From positions 62,001 through 126,000 of the forward strand of contig SKCR01047776.1 in NCBI GenBank assembly GCA_019454045.1: DNA of 64,000 nucleotides. Direction: 5' to 3'. How positions within the stretch are numbered: the stretch's first letter is position 1; each line of letters opens with the position of its first letter. The notes under the pieces are model-generated. The model saw only the letters and a list, made by a program, of their open reading frames with translations, searched no databases and was not told the origin of the DNA. The position numbers and the translations under genes were made by a program. This DNA is from Zanthoxylum bungeanum (lineage: Eukaryota; Streptophyta; Magnoliopsida; Sapindales; Rutaceae). This document shows, piece by piece, positions 34,650 through 47,799 of the stretch.

Positions 34650-34949
34650 TACATTTCTTATTCGCATTTATGCATGAATTGCATTGAGACTTGACTATAC
34701 TATTATGTGAACCCATACATTATACTGGCATAAGTAAGGGACCATTATGAACCCAACGGTTTCAGGTATTCCCTTGCGAGGGGTGAGTGCGGCCTTAAAT
34801 CTTTCCCAGTTCACATTGGGTGCCGACTCCTTCATTCTCTAGTTTAATCCCCCACGGGCTAATCCGTACTCTCTACGGGCTGCGAGCCCAATAATGTCAT
34901 GGTCGTCAAACATCATAGGCATAGCGGTGAACCCCACTTCGCTCCTACA
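34650..34949 (+). mobile_element. Gyp 3' LTR, right end
   Basis: Ends CGCTCCTACA. The last ~220 bases closely match the terminal part of the LARD LTR read in LARD sense (words such as CCCTTGCGAGGGGTGAGTGC and GCGGCCTTAAAT), so the two gypsy families are related. Confidence 0.75.
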
Positions 34950-35518
34950 ATTGGATAGCGGTGAAACATATCCTCAAGTATCTTTGGAGAATGAGAAATT
35001 ATATGCTTGTATATACAAGTCAGGATATGATTCTGATAGGATATACTAACTCTGATTTTCAGACAAATGTCGATTCTAGGAAATCAACATCTGGATCAGT
35101 GTTCACCCTAGGTGGTGGGCTATAGTATGGAGGAGCATAAAGAAATCTAGTATTGCTGACTCCACCATGGAGGATGATTATGTAGCAGTTTGTGAAGCAA
35201 CTAAGGAAACAGTCTGGCTCCGTAAGTTCTTGGTAGATCTGGAAGTTGTTCCAGATATAGATAAACTGCTCACACTTTATTGTGATAATAGTGGTGCAGT
35301 GGTGAACTCCAAATAACCAAGAAGCCACCAGAGGGGTAAGCATATTGAGACGAAATATCACCTCAACAAGGAGATAGTGCAGAGAGAATATGCTGTTGTC
35401 ATGCAGATTCCATCTGTAGACAGCCTGGCTGATCCATTTACAAAGACCTTATCGGCTAAAGTGTTTGAAGGTAACCTAAAGGGTTTAGGATTACATCACA
35501 AGTCCCATTTTCTCCAGT
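34950..35518 (+). pseudogene. CopC RNase H, C-terminal pol fragment
   Basis: Starts inside the motif WIAVKHILKYLWR directly after the Gyp LTR end. Continues with NVDSRKSTSGSVFTLGGG, a TAG near 35122, a shifted segment with DDYVAVCEATKETVWLRKF, CDNSGAVVNSK then TAA (near 35316), and ADPFTKTLSAKVFEG. Upstream pol lies beyond the window because Gyp inserted here. A different copia lineage from Cop1 and CopA. Confidence 0.85.
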
Positions 35519-35531
35519 CCAAGTGGGATAT
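35519..35531 (+). other. CopC polypurine tract
   Basis: CCAAGTGGGATAT directly before the LTR start TGTTGGGATT. Confidence 0.8.
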
Positions 35532-37362
35532 TGTTGGGATTTATATCATATAGCTTCATGTATTGTAAAACATAATTGATTATTGTAATAATAATAAATG
35601 CATTATTCATTTTTATCAAAGTTATTTGATTTATATCGTATATTATCCAATTGTCTTATTTAGCTTGATTACTATTGTACCTATAGAATTAGTGTATGTT
35701 TGATGCACAAGAGGATTTATGTCTGAAGTTAGTAATATAAATAGTCCGTAGAGAGCAAACAAATAGGGTACTTTATTTGTGGTTTTTCTATAGTTGCGGT
35801 CCATTCTATACTTAAATGGCGACCTTGATCTGGGATCGTTCATGTAGTGACATGGGAGTGGAGGCACCATTTATGATGAGATCATATAGGACTGGACTCA
35901 TATAAATACGAATTTCTTTTAATATCTATTAACCAAAGAAATTTATTTTATCTACTAGATGGTCATTTATGGATTTGATCTTAATCCTGAGTGTATTACG
36001 AACTCCTGTATGACAGGCTATGTCATTTGATTTACTATGGTGAGGTTGGTGTTGCAGTCTCGGCCAATAACTATGTATTTTGGGGATATGTTGTGTGTAG
36101 CTGGGAACGTTTTGCATAGATATGGAATTCACTCCTTCTTACGAGAAACAGAAGAATATCGTTTTTAAGAGTTGATTCGAGACTTGAAAAATTTGAGCAC
36201 TCAACTTTTCTATTACGAATAGAAAGTTTTATATTCATAATTTTATGAATTAATTGTTCATTATAGAATCAATGGTGTTTTAGTGACAAAATATTTAGAA
36301 GGATTTAACGGACTTTTGAACCGGCTCTATTTATGAGATATTCGTGAAGGGCTATATCCATATGTAATGACTATATCGATGGACACCGAATTTGTTCGGT
36401 TTATTTTTTCCATCTATGTAACGAGAGTTCAACTTCGAGTTTTTAGTGGAATAATACGGAGTTAATAATTCAAAATATTCGATTAAATAGTCTAATTAAT
36501 ATTTCGAAATTGTTGGAGCTCGGAACCGTAGGTCAATTTGGTCCCCGTGCTAGCTCGATTAACTGTAGCAAACCTAATATAATTAGATTGTCTAATTATA
36601 TGCTCACTTTATATTTATATATTATTAATGAGATTAATAATATTTTTTGTCACAAATGAAACTATGTTAAATTAGTTTACTTAATGTTTTCTAGAATTCG
36701 TTGATTATGGATAATCAAGTCTTGATTAGATGAGATAATTACTAAACATAATTGAAGCTTAATAAATCATTATTAAGATATTGATTTTTATTTACCATTG
36801 GAGACAAAGCCATATAGCTTACCATGTCATCCAAGCAATTATGTCTATTAGGTGGCTTGTATACCCTAATCTTTTGTTCATTAGCTAATCCATTCTTATG
36901 CTTTGGTATGGCCTCCACATTTATGTGTTTGCCATTGAAAAAAGCATTAGATGCTTAATGACAAGGTTAGTTGACATGTGTAAGAGAATATAATCTCTAC
37001 CATTTCTCTCACTTGCATTCATTCACACAAGTGTTGTGAGAAAGAATTTGAGAGAAAATATAGAGAGTTCAAACATTCACAAGTGTTGTGAGAGTGTTTG
37101 AAATTCCTAAAGCCAAACACTATTGTGGCATCTTAATTCTCTAAATAGTTTAGAGTTTTGATCTTTGTCAGTGAAGCCCAAACTTAGGTTTGTTAGTTTC
37201 GACTCATAGTTCGGAAGATCTATTGGTTGATGCAAGTGTTAGACATCAAAGGATTGATTTCGACTACTACAACAAAGGGAGAAGACAAATAAAATTTTAA
37301 AGATCCATACCGGAGTCGGTGCCACCACAAGCAACTTCCGCCGCGCTAAGGAAAGTCATTTC
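35532..37362 (+). mobile_element. CopC 3' LTR, left part
   Basis: Begins TGTTGGGATTTATATC. It is cut by CopD at 37362 and resumes at 47176. A related LTR starts at 52364. No coding sequence. Confidence 0.82.
37358..37362. repeat. CopD target-site duplication, left copy
   Basis: ATTTC, identical to 47171-47175. Confidence 0.88.
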
Positions 37363-39196
37363 TGTTAGTCTTTAAGACATGCTTCCAAGATCCTAAACAT
37401 GATTTCAAGTGTGAATGAATCAAAGTAAGGTTGCAGAAATACTTAAATTGATTTAGGGAGAAATTTCAAAAATTCTTACTTTAGATGAAGCTCAAAGCTT
37501 GTTAAGGTTGTTTAAGCCTTGGGTGAGTTTCCCAAACACCTGAAATGACTCTCCAAGTGCTAGCTTAGTTGAAAATTTTGAAGCAAAAATTTTCCACCAT
37601 TTTAGAGAGAATTCGGCAATGAGAGAATCAGAGAGATGAGTGAATAGTGAGTTTTCAAAAGTTGGTGTGTGTGTTAATATATCCAATTTATTAATGCCAA
37701 CTACTTCCATCAAAGTTAGACATTTGATGTAAGTCATGGGTCCCACCTCATTAAAATTCAAAATTTAAGTTGGTTTCTCCAACACACAACTAGACTTGGG
37801 CCCGGGTTTGTTTAATTTCGAATTAATGAATTGTCATCGCGACATAATTAAATCCAATTTAATTAAATAATTATGCTTCGCAAAATTATTACGATAGTCA
37901 CTTTCGAATTAATTCCAAATTAATTCGTTCGCCCGAATTAAACATCCAAATTTAATTTCGTATTGAAAGAAGATTTCAATTAATATATCTGATATATTGT
38001 TTTAGCCCCAAATAAATTAATTAAATAGAAAAATCCAATTTGACTATTAAATTTATTTTATCGATTAATTCTAAATTAATCGCGTTCTCTTCTCCTTCTA
38101 TACGAATTTAATCCTAATTAATTTTTACCGCAATTAATCCCAGATTAATTCTATTTAAGTCAAATGTCATTGGTGAATCTTTGGGAAGCGACCCAAGAGA
38201 TTCCTAGATATGTTGGCTGTAAATACGGTTGTCGGACTATCCGAACACATGCGTACCCCGTACCATGTTCTCACCGATTTACAAGACATGGTTGGCTTCT
38301 AGCAAAGCACCGTGCCTACCCAATTCTCCAGAAATATTCACCGAGGAATATAATATATATCAGGCGTAGTAATACTAAGTAATGCGTAATACGATCCAGT
38401 ATCGCATGTCACATGCTAGGCCTAGGGTTGGCTCTATGTCTGCCCCATACGAAGCATATATCGGATCCCGAGTAACTAGTCTCTGTAATCGGAAAATCAT
38501 GACCTAGTCATACTTTCCCGATAGCTGCAGCTTTTAAGAGTACTAGTTCCGTATCATGTGTGACCATCATCTCCATATGACTGAAATGATACTCTCATCT
38601 TGACATCACATCCAATACACTACGATTCTCAGTAAACCCAATACAGGCGTACACAGAACCTGTTAAAGCTCCAGACAACCAATATCAAAGTAAACTGATT
38701 ATCGTAAATAATAGCGACGTAAGTCTCAGGTTAACGATCACATACACTTACCCTGATTCGGATTCCCATAGACACATATCCATACTACCAATGGGATTCC
38801 GAGTGGGTCTATCCAGAGTGAACTTTTCCCGGTCCAACGGCTAACAAAACCTCTTATTACACTTGCATAAGTATCCAATACCTAATTATATGAGAACTAT
38901 GATGTTAAGCTTCAATAACGTGCACAAGTGTAATACTAGTCTATTCCGCATTATCAATGTCCAGTCTCGATAATACTTCGACTATGGATATTTAACGATT
39001 AAACTGTTCATGGATTAATACTTTCTAATATCTTATTAATCCGATTTAACCATATAGACTTTTATGATTATATATATCCAAGTAATCCAATTACAATAAT
39101 GATAAAATAGCAATTTCCTTTTGTCACGTAGTTAATTTGTACAAAAACACAATGTCTTTTACAAATAGTGATGCGATGTATCATAATTGTCCAACA
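37363..39196 (-). mobile_element. CopD 3' LTR (antisense element)
   Basis: 1834 bp, TGTTAGTCTTTAAG to GTCCAACA on the plus strand. Paired with 45425-47170. The palindrome array is at about 37830-38160. Confidence 0.92.
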
Positions 39197-39208
39197 ATCT
39201 CCCACTTG
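39197..39208 (-). other. CopD polypurine tract
   Basis: Minus-strand CAAGTGGGAGAT, the same as in CopA and CopG. Confidence 0.85.
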
Positions 39209-39211
39209 GCC

Positions 39212-39959
39212 TATAGCCAATGACTCGGGTATCTAACACCTGAACTATGTACATGTTGCTCAAACTTTTTCTGAGATATAGCTTTCTTCAGTGGATCTGT
39301 AATGTTATCATCTGATGTGGTCTTTTCGATCTTCACTTCACCACGATGTATGATCTAACGAATCAGATGAAATCGTCGAAGTACATGCTTGGATCGTTGA
39401 TGAGATCGTGGTTCCTTAGCCTGTGCGATAGCCCCATTATTGTCACAATACAAAGGTACGGGCTCATCTGCTAACGTAACTACTCCTAATCCAATTAGGA
39501 ATTTACGGATCCAAACTGCTTCTTTTGCTGCCTCAGCTGCAGCAATATATTCCGCTTCCGTTGTTGAATCGGCAATAGTCTCTTACTTGGAATATTTCCA
39601 TCTCACTGTTCCATTATTCAAATAAAATATGTACCCTATTTACAGTCGTCTTTTTTGGTTTGGAAACTTGCATCGGAAAACCCTGTCACCTCAAGTTCTC
39701 CTTCCCCATAGACTAAGAAAGCATCTTTAGTTCGTCTAAGATACTTAAGGATATTATTTACAGCAATCCAGTGACCATCACCTGGATCGGCCTGATAGCG
39801 ACTACACATGCTCAAAGCATATGAGACATTAGGTCGCGTACATATCATGGCGTACATGATCGATCTGACTACAGAAGCATACGAGATCCGAATCATTGCA
39901 TCTCTCTCGTCTTGAGTTTTATGGCACATGTCATTCGATAAAGAGATGCCATGTGACAC
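39212..39959 (-). pseudogene. CopD RNase H, broken
   Basis: Minus-strand blocks: SYASVVRSIMYAMICTRPNV, HWIAVNNILKYLRRTKDAFL to a stop at 39636, then the shifted remainder with AAEAAKEAVWIRKFLIGLG, YCDNNGAIAQAKEPRSHQRS and the pol end near 39212. Several stops. Confidence 0.87.
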
Positions 39960-40800
39960 CGGAAGCAGCCCCCTCTTGGACTAATCTATGTTGAATCTCT
40001 TCAACACTACTTTCAATATACGAGCTCTGGGAGAGTGCCAGCAGCTTTCTAGATCTATCCCGGTAGATCCTTATTCCTAGAATGAAGGCTGCCTCTCCCA
40101 AGTCTTTCATGGAGAATTTTAATGAAAGCCAAGCTTTCACCGATTGTAGCATGCGAATGTCATTGCCAAGAAGCAATATATCATCAACGTATAGGACAAT
40201 GAATGTCAGTGCGCTCCCAGTAACCTTCTTATATACACAAGAATCATCTCCGTTTTGAATGAAACCATATTCTTTTATGATCTCATTAAAACATTGGTTC
40301 CAAGAATGCGATGCTTGCTTTAATCCATAAATGGATCGGTTTAACTTGCAAACCTTGTTTTCATGTTTTGGTACGACAAAAACATCAGGTTGTTGCATAT
40401 AAACATCCTCCAAAAGGTTTTCGTTAAGGAAAGCGATTTTGACATCCATCTGTCATATTTCATAATCGAAAAATGCACCAATAGCAAGCATTATATGAAT
40501 GGATTTAATCATGGCAACAGGTGAAAACGTCTCGTCGTAATCGACACCATGTCATTGATGTTACCATTTAGCTACAAGCCTAGCTTTGTACGTTTTTATG
40601 TTGTCTTCCATGTCTGTCTTCTTTTAAAGACCCATTTACTACCAATAGGCCTAATGCCTTCTGGTACAACAACCAGTGTCCAAACTTGGTCGGTATACAT
40701 GGAATCCATTTCGGACTTCATGGCCTCTTGCCATAAAGCGGAGTCGATACCTTGTATCGCTTCCTCATACGCGGCCGGTTCATCTTCCTCAATAAGATTA
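39931..40800 (-). pseudogene. CopD reverse transcriptase, broken
   Basis: Minus-strand frame 40449-39931 begins MDVKIAFLNENLLEDVYMQQ and carries the catalytic YVDD (40180-40191) and AAFILGIRIYRDRSRKLLAL. The N-terminal part lies at 40450-40800 in other frames. A frameshift near the end leads to a shifted tail. Confidence 0.88.
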
Positions 40801-40978
40801 ATCTCTACATGAGGTGAGATCGGAAACCCATACCTCTCAGGTTGTTTTCTGGCTCTCTCTGACTTACGCGGTTCTTGTGTATTAGAATATTATGGAACAG
40901 TCTCATCCTTGATAGACTATTGGTATTCCGTGATGGGGTCGGTTCCAGGAATAGTATCACTCTGATTTTCATCGAGTT

Positions 40979-41643
40979 CTACTTTCCTCCACTTACCACT
41001 GCATTCATGAATTCCTTTTCTAGGAAAATCGTATGGAGAGCAACAAATATTTTTTTCTCTTGTGGGTTGTAGAAATAATATCCTTTCGTTTCCTTAAGAT
41101 AACCTACAAATAGGTACTTATCCGATTTGGGTTCTAGTTTGGTACCATCCAAACGTTTAACATATGCCAAGCATCCCCAAATCTTCAGGAATGAGAAACC
41201 CGATTTCTTTCCTATCCATATCTCATATGGAGTCTATTCAACAGACTTTGACGGAACGTTATTCAAAATAAGTATTGCACTATTAATACGTATCCTCAAA
41301 AGGAAATTGGTAGCTCTGTGCGACTCATCATTGACCTTACCATGTCCAATAAAGTTTGGTTTCTCCGTTCGTACAAACCGTTCAATTGAAGTGTTCTGGG
41401 AGGAGTCCACTGTGAAAGAATACCATATTCATTCAATTAATTTTGAAACTCATTACTTAATTATTCTCCACCACGGTCCAACCGCAATGTTTTAATACTT
41501 TTGCCAGTCTGTTTTTCTACTTCGTGTTGAAACTCTTTGAATTTCTCAAAAGTTTCCAACTTGTGTTTCATAAGATACACATAACCATAACGCGATGCAT
41601 CATCCGTAATGGTTATGAAGTATTCATATCCACCTTTAGCCTA
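40979..41643 (-). pseudogene. CopD integrase, broken
   Basis: A TAG at 41641-41643 (minus strand) precedes AKGGYEYFITITDDASRYGY. The NGLYERRNQTLLDM block near 41350-41400 keeps the catalytic Glu that CopA lacks. The C-terminal part (AYVKRLDGTKLEPKSDKYLF) is at 40979-41170. Confidence 0.85.
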
Positions 41644-42300
41644 GCTAGACATGGGCTCGCATACGTCACTATGAACGAGGGCTAACAGCTCGGTGGCACG
41701 TACACTTTTACCATTAAAAGGTGTTTTAGGCATTTTGCCTAACAAACAAGATTCACAGACATCATATGAATTAGGATCAAATCTGTCTAAGTATCCATAC
41801 TTCGAAAGTGTGGATATGCGAGTTTTGTTTATATGTCCCAGACGACAATGCCACAAATAAGTCTCATCGGTTTTACTCAATTTGAGCCTTTTCTTTGTCA
41901 TGTTATATGTTTTAGATTCGTTTATATTCAAAATATAAAGACCATTATTTACATCTGCTGTACATATCTCAATATCATCTTTATAAACAAAACACCCAGT
42001 GTTCCTGAATACAAAGGTATACCCACATCGGGTTAAACTAGATACAGAGATAATATTCCTAGTCAAACTAGGTACAAAATAATAGTCCCTTAATATAAGT
42101 ACATGCCCTGAGGACATGTTCAAAATATAGGTGTCAACGGCCAAAAACAGCGACTTTCGTCCCATTTCTGACTCGCAGGTCGATCTTCCCTGAAGCCAGT
42201 CTCCTGCTATTCTGCAGATCTTGCACATCAGTACATATGTGAGTAGCACATCCAGTACCAAAAATCTAATTTTTAAAACTAGTAGTGGACATGTTTATTT
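41641..42300 (-). pseudogene. CopD protease/GAG-pre-integrase, mostly open
   Basis: An open minus-strand frame of 206 codons (42261-41641) starts downstream of the protease active site. It runs through FVPSLTRNIISVSSLTRCGY, WHCRLGHINKTRISTLS and CESCLLGKMPKTPF to the shared TAG. Confidence 0.85.
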
Positions 42301-42359
42301 CAATAACAAACATACCAGAAGCCAGAGCCTTGCCCGCCTTCTCTCTTCAAGTCCGCCTT

Positions 42360-43160
42360 GTACTTACGGAAGTCACGCTTCCAGTGACCCCGTTTGCCAC
42401 AGTGTAGGCAGACGTCTTAGAATATGTCATTTGTCTTCCCAGAAGACTGTGACGATTGAGCCTTGCCCTTTTTCTTCTTCTTCTTATTCACACCCCCAGA
42501 AGCATTCGGCCAAGCCTTGGCCTTCTTGGATGTCGAAGTAAGATTTGCCTCGCACTTCTTGCCTTTCAGAAGCTTTGGCTCTGCCTCTTTCAGCATAGCC
42601 ATAAACTCTCCAAGAGTTTTCTCTTGGTTCATCATATTATAGTTCATGATGAACCCGCCCCAGCAGTCGGGCAGAGACTGTAAAATCAAATCTATGGAAG
42701 TCTCGGCATCGAAGGTAATGTACAGCTGACCCAGCTATTCGATGTCAGCAATCATCTACGACACGTGATGTTCGACAGATGTACCCTCTGACATACGAGA
42801 GTGAAAGAGCTTCTTCTGCAAATCATACTTCTGAGATCTAAGATTAGATCTTTGAAGATCCTTCAATTTCAACATCATGTTATAAGGATCCAATCCTTTG
42901 TTCTGACGACGAAACTGAGGAGTCATTGCAGCAAGCATAACATATTGAGCAGTAAAGTTATCATCATGGTGAGTCTTCCAAAGCTCACGCTCTACGGGCT
43001 GCTTAATTTCGGGCTCAGGCCTGATAGGTCTATCTATCACGTAGAGTAACTTCTCATCTCTCAGGACTATCATGAGAATCATTTCCCAGTATTGAAAATT
43101 TGCGACGTTAAAGATATTTTCTCCCATGATTATGTCCATAACGCTTATCTTTCCAGCCAT
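42360..43160 (-). pseudogene. CopD gag, broken
   Basis: Start ATG (minus strand) at 43160, MAGKISVMDIIMGENIF. The frame stops at 42756 and continues shifted at 42689-42417 with LLKGKK and a Lys-rich tract. The zinc knuckle reads CLHCGKRGHWKRDF near 42366-42407: the last Cys is Phe. Confidence 0.87.
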
Positions 43161-45410
43161 TTTGATTGCTATAGTCCAACTATCCAATCAAGTGTTTCGG
43201 GTACACTCAAATGCAATGGTTACTATAGTCCAACTATATAACCAACTACAAATGGAGTAGTGTTGAGTAAAGTCTAACTGTTCAAAGAAAACAATAAAAT
43301 AATATTAGTCCAACTAATATATATAAAAATGAGAAATAATAATAATAGATCGCGGGTATTAGCGAGTATTAAATGAAACTACAAATTTAATACTAGCCTC
43401 CCACTAATTTTCAGCGAGCCTCTAACCCTCCGTTGAGTACTCAGGAAACCTAGTTTCCTAATGGGCTAGGATCCCATTAAATGATACATAACCTTGACTT
43501 TGGCCAACAAACTGTATAAAATTTAACTAGGTAGATCTCTAAGATCAATTAGATCCCATCCAATTCCTAGATTCGGTAGGTGGACATCCAAGTCCGAAAC
43601 ATATATCCAATATATTTCCTAACATGTTTCCTCTGAATCAACTAAGTCTTGGCTTTGGCTCAACAAGCTTAATGATTCCAGTTAAGCGTGACCCATTGAC
43701 AGTGAGAAAGCTTCGTAATCCATGTCGATGAACAAGAGTGACCTTGACTTTGGCCAACAAGTCACAATTGCCCAAGACATGCGATATTAACAAAGCCTTC
43801 ATGGTTCAAACACATCCACGATAGACAATGATCTTGACTTTGGCCAACAAATCAAAGCCAATCTTGGATCTTGAGAGAGAAACACCCAATGGAAGAAAAT
43901 ACTTAATATTAAATGTGAGGGCATTTTCATAAATTGGCAACCAATTTATTATCTTTGATTAGCTCTCATCATACACCCTTAAACATGCATTCTAAAATCA
44001 TAATAAGGCGCGATAAATTTAATAATGATATGCGGATGGATATATACAATTTGTTCCTAGAACAAATCTCTTTCTCTCCTCTCTCTCCCCCTAGCACTTT
44101 ACATTCTTCTAAAACCCAATTACATAACACTATAAGAAACCTCATTTACATTGAGGGGAATTGGTTAGAAGAGAAATACAATGAGAATGAGAGGTGATAG
44201 GCTAGACGCGCATGTCCAATTTCAAATAAATACCATATTTATAATAATTTCTAAAATTACCCCCACCCATCTAATATCCATCCGATATACATTATTCAAA
44301 CAAATACATCCAAGCATTCACACCTAGCATGTTGGCAATCAATCAAATCCAATTAATTAATTCTTTATTTAATGACCATCAAATGTTCATACAATGATTT
44401 GATTTGTACGAGTCCAACTCGTTTAAGAATAAATACTCAAAGTAAGTATTCTTGAATTATATCGAACTACAATATTAAATCCAATTTTAATTGTATTCAA
44501 TACTAATTCAAGTTTAATTCTAAATTAAACAATTACACTTATTATATTAATGCATTTTTAGACTTGGATTCCAAATCCAATTCAAATGGCCTCAAAGGCT
44601 CATTTAGCATCCAATGTCATTTTCTATTATGTCTAATTGGCTTTTAATTAATTCTTTAGGCATGGAGTTTTGGCCATTATGGATCAAACCCATAATGCCT
44701 TGGCCCATTTAGGAATCACCATATGCCAAAAATTAATTTTGGCCCATTAGGCCCAATTAAATAATTAAAGGCATAAAAGTCATATTTTGGACTTTATGGA
44801 AATAGTTTAGGCCCAATTGGATCCAACCCAATTGTCCAAAACCAAACTTGGCCCAACCAAACCCATTAATCCAAATATAACCAAATTAGCCCAATTAGTA
44901 TTTTAGGGACTAATTTAAATTAATACAATATTCCAAATATCACATTAATTCAATTTAAGTGTAATTAACACAACTAATTAATTAATCTAACATTTCCAAA
45001 ATATTAATTAATCTAATTAATCATGCTTATCATTCCAATTCATGTCCAACACAAATTGAAGCAAAATCAAGTCTCCAACAACATGCTTATCTCACAGCAA
45101 TTGACAAGAAATAAACATCCAATTTGATTTCAATCCAATTAAATCAATATTTAACATATATTTCATGCCATTAACACATCCAAGAGTCAAATTTCAAAAA
45201 ATCAACATGAGCTTAATCTAGGGTAGTTTCGGCCAACATAAGGATTTTAGGGAAATTTGATCTAATCAATTTTTCAACAATTCAATGATGCAAAACTCTA
45301 AGTTATCATCATCTAACATGTTTCAACACTTAATTTTGAATTTTCATGCTCCAAACAAAATTACCCAAATAATGTTTATAAACCCTAGAATTCAAAATCA
45401 CATTTAGAAG
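43161..45410 (-). other. CopD leader
   Basis: 2.25 kb, no coding sequence. CAAA-loop hairpins at about 43485-43517, 43642-43670, 43738-43765 and 43828-43856. Short T-N-G hairpins at about 43169-43330. The GGCCCA-rich part is at 44590-44900. Confidence 0.7.
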
Positions 45411-45423
45411 GCTCTAGATACCA
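45411..45423 (-). other. CopD primer-binding site, one change
   Basis: Plus-strand GCTCTAGATACCA, complement of the initiator-tRNA site with one extra base, next to the LTR at 45425. Confidence 0.8.
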
Positions 45424-45424
45424 T

Positions 45425-47170
45425 TGTTAGTCTCTAAGACATGCTTCCAAGATCCTAAACATGATTTCAAGTGTGAATGAATCAAGTAAAGTTGTGGAAA
45501 TACTTACATTGATTTAGGGAGAAATTTCAAAAATTTCTTTCTTTAGATGAATCTCCAAGCTTGTTGAAGGTTGTTTAAGCCTTGGGTGGGTTTCTCTAAC
45601 ACCTCAAATGACTTTCCAAGTGCTAGCTTAGTTGAAAATTTTGAAGAAAAATTTTCCACCATTTGAGAGAGCAATTCGGCAATGAGAGAATAAGAGAGAT
45701 GAGTGAATAGTGAGTTTTCAAAAGGTTGTGTGTGTGTTAAATGAATCCAATTTATTAATGCCAACTACTTCCATCAAAGTTAGACATTTGATGTAAGCCA
45801 TGGGTCCCACCTCATGTAAATTCAAAATTTAAGTTGGCTTATCCAACACACAACTAGACTTGGGCCCGGGTTTGTTTAATTTCGAATTAAAGGAATTTTT
45901 CGTCGTGACATAATTAAATCTAATTTAATTAAATAATTATGCCTTGCAAAATTTTTACGATAGTCATTTTTGAATTAATTCCAAATTAATTCGATTGCGC
46001 GAATTAAAATCCAATTTTAATTTCGTATTGAAATCTGGTTTCAATTAATATATCTGATATATTATTTTAGCCCCAAATAAATAAATTAAATAGAAAATTC
46101 AATTTAACTATTAAATTTATTTTATCGATTAATTCTAAATTAATCGAGTTCTCTCCTCTATACGAATTTAATCCTAGATTAATTCTTGCTGCAATTAATC
46201 CCAGATTAGTTTTCTCTCTCAAAATTAATCCCAGATTAATTTTATTTGAGTCAAATATCATTGGTAAATCTTTGGGAAGCGACCCAAGAGATTCCTGGAT
46301 ATGTTGGCAGTAAATACGGTTGTCAGACTATCCGAACACATGCGTACCACGTACCATGTTCTCACCGATTTACAAGTCATGGTTGGCTTCTAGCAAAGCA
46401 CCGTGTCTACCAAATTCTCCAGAAATATTCACCGAGGAATATAATCTGTATCAGGCGTAGTAATACTAAGTAATGCGTAATACGATCCAGTATCGGATGT
46501 CACGTGCTAGGCCTAGGGCTGGCTCTGTGTCTGCCCCGTACGAAGCATATATCGGATCCCGAGTAACTAGTCTTTGTAATCGGAAAGTCATGACCTAGTC
46601 ATACTTTCCCGATAGCTGCAGCTTTTAAGAGTACTAGTTCTGTATCCTGTGTGACCATCATCTACATATGACTGAAGTGATACTCCCATCTTGACATCAT
46701 ATCCAATACACTATAATTCTCAGTGAACCCAATACAGGCGTACACAGAACCTGTTAAAGCTCCAAACGACTAATATCAAAGTAAACTGATTGTCACAAGT
46801 AATAGGGATGTAAGTCTAAGGTTAAAGATCACATACAACTACCCTGATTCGGAGTGGGTCTATCCAGAGAACTATGTTGTTAAGCTTCCATAACGTGCAC
46901 AAGTGTAATACTAGTCTATTCCGCATTATCAATGTCCAGTCTCGATAATACTTTTCTAGGGATATTTAATTATTAAACCATTCGTAGATTAATATTGTCC
47001 CATATCTTATTAATCTGATTTAACCATATAGACTTTTATCATTATATATATCCAAGTAATCCAATTACAATAATGATAAAATAGCAATTTCCTTTTTTCA
47101 CATAGTTAATTTGTACAAAAACACAATGTCTTTTACAAATAGTGATGTTATGGGCCATAATTGTCCAACA
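45425..47170 (-). mobile_element. CopD 5' LTR
   Basis: 1746 bp, TGTTAGTCTCTAAG to GTCCAACA. It is shorter than its partner; a deletion of roughly 100 bp around 46850 (compare 38760-38880) explains most of that. Confidence 0.92.
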
Positions 47171-47175
47171 ATTTC
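47171..47175. repeat. CopD target-site duplication, right copy
   Basis: ATTTC, exact match to 37358-37362. Confidence 0.88.
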
Positions 47176-47417
47176 TTACACATGCTTTATTGTTAAGCAG
47201 CTTGCTGTGCTGCAATGAACCGCAAGCAGCAACTTGCATGTTAGGTGCGTGGCACCTGATTTTTCTATTTTTTTTTCGGACTCCGATTTATCACCGATTT
47301 TTCCATAAACTCTCATGTTTGATATCCACAGGTTATGCCCACTTCCACTGTACGGGTCACCGATCCAACCCTATGGATCCCACATCCGACCCTAGGGGTC
47401 CTACATCCGCCCCAACA
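47176..47417 (+). mobile_element. CopC 3' LTR, right end
   Basis: Continues after CopD and ends CGCCCCAACA, the inverted match to the LTR start TGTTGGG. Total LTR length without CopD is about 2.07 kb. Confidence 0.7.
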
Positions 47418-47502
47418 TATACTCTGAATTAATTCAGTCTTACTAAATTCAAAAATGCAAGAAAAATGGCCATATTGCATCCCATTATACAACTAAGGTG
47501 GA
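47418..47502 (+). pseudogene. CopH gag fragment before LTR-F1
   Basis: Reads ASHYTTKVD up to 47502 and continues after LTR-F1 (in the second target copy) as DCRYCKLSGH. It is the stretch before a gag zinc knuckle. Confidence 0.55.
47498..47502. repeat. LTR-F1 target-site duplication, left copy
   Basis: GTGGA, exact match to 49661-49665. Confidence 0.85.
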
Positions 47503-47799
47503 TGATGAGTGGTATTTATACCACTATTTCCCACTCATTTGACCTAATGTTTTGTATTGTTTCTCGAGATTTATGAACGTTTTGATGTGTTTTGTTGTTA
47601 TTTTGCAGATAAATAAAGTTTGGACAGCACTGGAGGCAATTTGGGGAAAATCCGGACAAAAATGCACTAACTGGAATATTTCAGTCTTCAGCGCGTCGCC
47701 CCGCGCATAGCCTTGGCGTCGCGACTCCCAGCCTGCGCCGAAGTTGCTAAAATGCGCCGGGTCCACAAAATCAGAATCTGAGAAAAGTTGACTTTGCTA

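Noticed and set aside
34925..34970. ATAGCGGTGAA on both sides of the Gyp/CopC junction as a target duplication
   Set aside because: A gypsy insertion makes 5-bp duplications. One copy is inside the LTR end and the other is a normal RNase H codon run, so I treat it as chance.
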